Source: Anaerolineae bacterium
GTDB taxonomy: Bacteria; Chloroflexota; Anaerolineae; Anaerolineales; Anaerolineaceae
DNA length: 64,000 nt
NCBI GenBank assembly: GCA_013178185.1
Contig: JABLXC010000002.1
Span: 62,001-126,000 of the forward strand
Direction of reading: 5' to 3'
A model generated the notes under the pieces. The model made no database searches and was not told the DNA's origin. It saw nothing but the letters and a program-made list of their open reading frames with translations. This document shows positions 62,177-64,000 of the stretch, piece by piece. Numbering within the stretch: position 1 is the first letter of the stretch; each line of letters opens with the position of its first letter. A program made the position numbers and the translations under genes.

Positions 62177-63160
62177 TTATTCTTGTAAAACGGCTTGAAC
62201 TACAATCCGTTTATCATCCACAAGATACGGATAACAAGAGATCAGGGTGACAATCGCTTCAGGGGTCGGGGCCATCACCTCTACCTGTGTGGGCTCCAGG
62301 ATGCGCGTTTCTTGTACAATATAGGTATAAGCCCGCTGGTTGGTGAACAACATCACCGCGTCGCCCGGTCTCAGACGATCAAGATCGCGAAAAATCTCAC
62401 CGAACACATCGTTATGTGCCGAAAGTACAATATTGCCTTCCTTACCTGGGTTCGGCGTGCCGATATGTTGCCCAACGCCCTTCTTTAGCTGTTCCCACCC
62501 ATCTCCTTGCACTACTGGCGCATCCACAGAGATGGCGGGGATCTGGATGCGCACCGCCTGCTCCGGACCGGGGGTCGGGACAGGCAAGTTTGCCAGCGAC
62601 TGCACCAGGGGGCGCAAATGTTCAGGGATCTCCGCCTCGTTAGGCTGGACACCCCCCGGAGAATTGGGAGGGGTATGCCCGGAAGGCAGCACCAACGCCA
62701 TGATCATCGGCGTTGGCGTCAACGTTGGCTGCGCTAGCGCGGAGGCCACTTCCTGGTTCAGGTTGCGCAACAGGTTGAGGCCGCTCAACAGTACGAAAAC
62801 CAGCCCGACTGCGGCTGCAATTTCCATAAACAACAGCGCCTTTTCCATCCAGGGCTGGCGTTTTCGCCGCCGCCGGGCGGATGGAGCGAGCCTGGCGACC
62901 GGTTCTTCTCCGCTTTCTTCTACAGGCTTGGGGCGATCCGTCCAAATCGTTGTCCCAGCCGACACCGGCGTTTCGACCATCACTGCCCGGCCGGTCTGAC
63001 GGAATCGTTCGATCCGCGCCTGTCGTTCTGCCCTTCGCTTCTCAATTAAAAGGCGGCGCAGCTCTTCTACACTTAAGTCTTCAGCCAATCGCTGTCGAGG
63101 CAAAATTGGTCTCCTCACCCTCTTTGTCTGGGGTGCTTGTGTTTCAGGATTATACTCCAA
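62177..63160 (-). CDS. Sortase (class D/E-like)
   Basis: 327 residues. A long cytoplasmic N-terminus rich in Arg and Glu (1-105) and one membrane helix (about 108-128) precede a Pro-rich stalk and the sortase domain (about 200-327). Catalytic His249 (LSAHNDVFG), Cys309 (TLISCYPY) and Arg318 (DDKRIVVQ) are all present. It would cleave LPxTG-type signals and attach proteins to the surface; the LPQTG protein 10 kb away is an obvious substrate. Ribosome site GAGGTGAGG before the ATG. Confidence 0.92.
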   Translation of the reverse strand: MEYNPETQAPQTKRVRRPILPRQRLAEDLSVEELRRLLIEKRRAERQARIERFRQTGRAVMVETPVSAGTTIWTDRPKPVEESGEEPVARLAPSARRRRKRQPWMEKALLFMEIAAAVGLVFVLLSGLNLLRNLNQEVASALAQPTLTPTPMIMALVLPSGHTPPNSPGGVQPNEAEIPEHLRPLVQSLANLPVPTPGPEQAVRIQIPAISVDAPVVQGDGWEQLKKGVGQHIGTPNPGKEGNIVLSAHNDVFGEIFRDLDRLRPGDAVMLFTNQRAYTYIVQETRILEPTQVEVMAPTPEAIVTLISCYPYLVDDKRIVVQAVLQE

Positions 63161-63212
63161 TTATCCTCACCTCCCCCTGATTCTTACCACGAAAGATGAT
63201 AGAATTTAGGGA

Positions 63213-63878
63213 ATGAAGTGGGGCCGGTTATTGCAAGTCTTTTACATTGCCGGGGGGTTGTTGGTCATTTCAATCCTTTGGTTCACAACGGCTCGCCCAA
63301 TTGTCGTCTTGCCGCGCATGCGTCTTTCGCCGGGGTATGGCTTGCAAGATGCCTCGAACAGCCTTGTCACCAGCGACCAGCAGCGCGGCCTATTGACTTT
63401 ATACTCCTTTGCCTATACTCGCTGCGGCGATGATTGCCGTTCGATGTACGCCGCTCTTCAGGAGATTGATGCAGCGCTGGCTGACCAGCCCACCAGACAG
63501 CCCAGGCTCCAGTTCATCACCATCACTGTAGATCCCGCCCGCGACACCCCCGAAGCGCTGGCAGCCTTCGCCTTGCCATTCGATCCAAAAACAGTGCAGT
63601 GGCGCTGGCTCACCGGCCCTCAGGAGCGGGTCAACGCCGTCGCTAGTGGAGGGTTCGAAGTCCTGGTCCAACCCAGGCAGGATGGCAGCCTGTTTTTTAC
63701 ACCACTCCTTGTCCTGGTGGATGGCGCCGGAGTGGTACGCGCTTCCTTTGAAGGTTCCCAGATCGATTCGCAGAACATCCTTTCCCAGCTTGCTCTGCTC
63801 TACAAAGAAATTGAACGATCTCAAGGCGCTAACCGCCTGGCTTACGAAGCTGCTCATTTTTTTGCCTGCTACCCATAA
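63213..63878 (+). CDS. SCO1/SenC-like thioredoxin-fold protein
   Basis: 221 residues. An N-terminal membrane anchor (YIAGGLLVISILWFTTARP) is followed by a thioredoxin fold: TLYSFAYTRCGDDCRSM with Cys71 and Cys75 of the CxxxC motif, ITITVDPARDTPEAL, and TPLLVLVDGAGVVRASF. In copper-binding SCO proteins a His precedes the last strand; here the position reads SLFFTPLLVLVD, without His. It may therefore be a thiol reductase and not a copper chaperone for cytochrome oxidase. TAGAAT lies seven bases before the ATG. Confidence 0.85.
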   Translation: MKWGRLLQVFYIAGGLLVISILWFTTARPIVVLPRMRLSPGYGLQDASNSLVTSDQQRGLLTLYSFAYTRCGDDCRSMYAALQEIDAALADQPTRQPRLQFITITVDPARDTPEALAAFALPFDPKTVQWRWLTGPQERVNAVASGGFEVLVQPRQDGSLFFTPLLVLVDGAGVVRASFEGSQIDSQNILSQLALLYKEIERSQGANRLAYEAAHFFACYP

Positions 63879-63888
63879 GGAAAACAAC

Positions 63889-64000
63889 ATGAACGCGGGA
63901 AAACCTTTTTCGATCCGGCAGTTCTTGACGCCCCACTGGTTGCTGCCACTTGCTGGCCTTGTAGTCGGGCTGACAGCCGTCATCCTGTTGAGCAGCATCT
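63889..64000 (+). CDS. Partial protein, cut by the window end
   Basis: 37 codons visible: MNAGKPFSIRQFLTPHW, then a hydrophobic segment (LLPLAGLVVGLTAVILL), so a signal anchor or first membrane helix. AAGG lies before the ATG, 11 bases after the SCO-like stop. Too short to name. Confidence 0.6.
   Translation, partial: MNAGKPFSIRQFLTPHWLLPLAGLVVGLTAVILLSSI

Overview
The window looks like a chromosomal segment of a free-living bacterium with about 55% G+C. The best fit is Chloroflexota, probably Anaerolineae. That placement rests on Thr/Pro-rich linkers in exported proteins, several zinc-ribbon membrane proteins, a sortase together with an LPxTG protein, DUF951 and the general gene mix. It is my judgement from recall, not a database result. 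I saw no rRNA or tRNA genes and no CRISPR array.

Layout. (1) 1-1525: the 3' part of a cytochrome cd1 nitrite reductase (nirS), followed by about 0.9 kb of gene debris (DUF6166-like and RHS fragments and a dispersed repeat). (2) 2.4-20.9 kb, minus strand: a surface-polysaccharide cluster with tightly overlapping genes. It encodes a polyprenyl-phosphate sugar-phosphate transferase, a Wzx-type flippase, UDP-sugar 6-dehydrogenase, an NAD-dependent epimerase, four GT4 and one GT2 glycosyltransferases, three large GT-C-like membrane proteins and an AsnB-type amidotransferase. (3) 20.9-23.6 kb: housekeeping genes for a family 4 uracil-DNA glycosylase, RimI, TsaB, TsaE and a DUF951 protein. (4) 23.8-35.6 kb: TyrA, a GIY-YIG protein, a lipoprotein, a PII-like protein with a Na+/Ca2+ exchanger, an EamA transporter, Era, YitT, a zinc-ribbon membrane protein, Dtd, an Fsr-like MFS transporter, DUF952, TrpS and a SelW-like gene. 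The SelW-like gene is read through an in-frame TGA and is very probably a selenoprotein. (5) 35.8-39.1 kb: a sugar transferase, then a lower-G+C restriction-modification pair. (6) 39.4-47.7 kb: a complete kdpFABC-kdpDE potassium uptake operon with two extra tiny membrane ORFs. (7) 47.8-52.3 kb: a lipoprotein, a DUF389-SH3 fusion, a phosphohexomutase and an LPQTG-anchored protein. (8) 52.4-60.2 kb, minus strand: a seven-gene operon of unknown function. It encodes a two-domain ASKHA ATPase of the glutamate-mutase-L family, a barrel-sandwich-like protein, three small membrane proteins, a tiny soluble protein and an 898-residue zinc-ribbon protein with a repeated Trp-Leu motif. (9) 60.4-64 kb: a class V aminotransferase, a sortase, an SCO1-like protein and the start of another membrane or exported protein.

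The polysaccharide genes together could make a uronic-acid-containing, possibly amidated, lipid-linked glycan. The sortase and LPQTG protein form a surface-anchoring pair. The two strongest leads are the SelW-like selenoprotein, which has a SECIS-like hairpin directly after the TGA, and the 52.4-60.2 kb operon. Several genes also have a -10-like hexamer only 6-8 nt before the start codon, which suggests leaderless transcripts.
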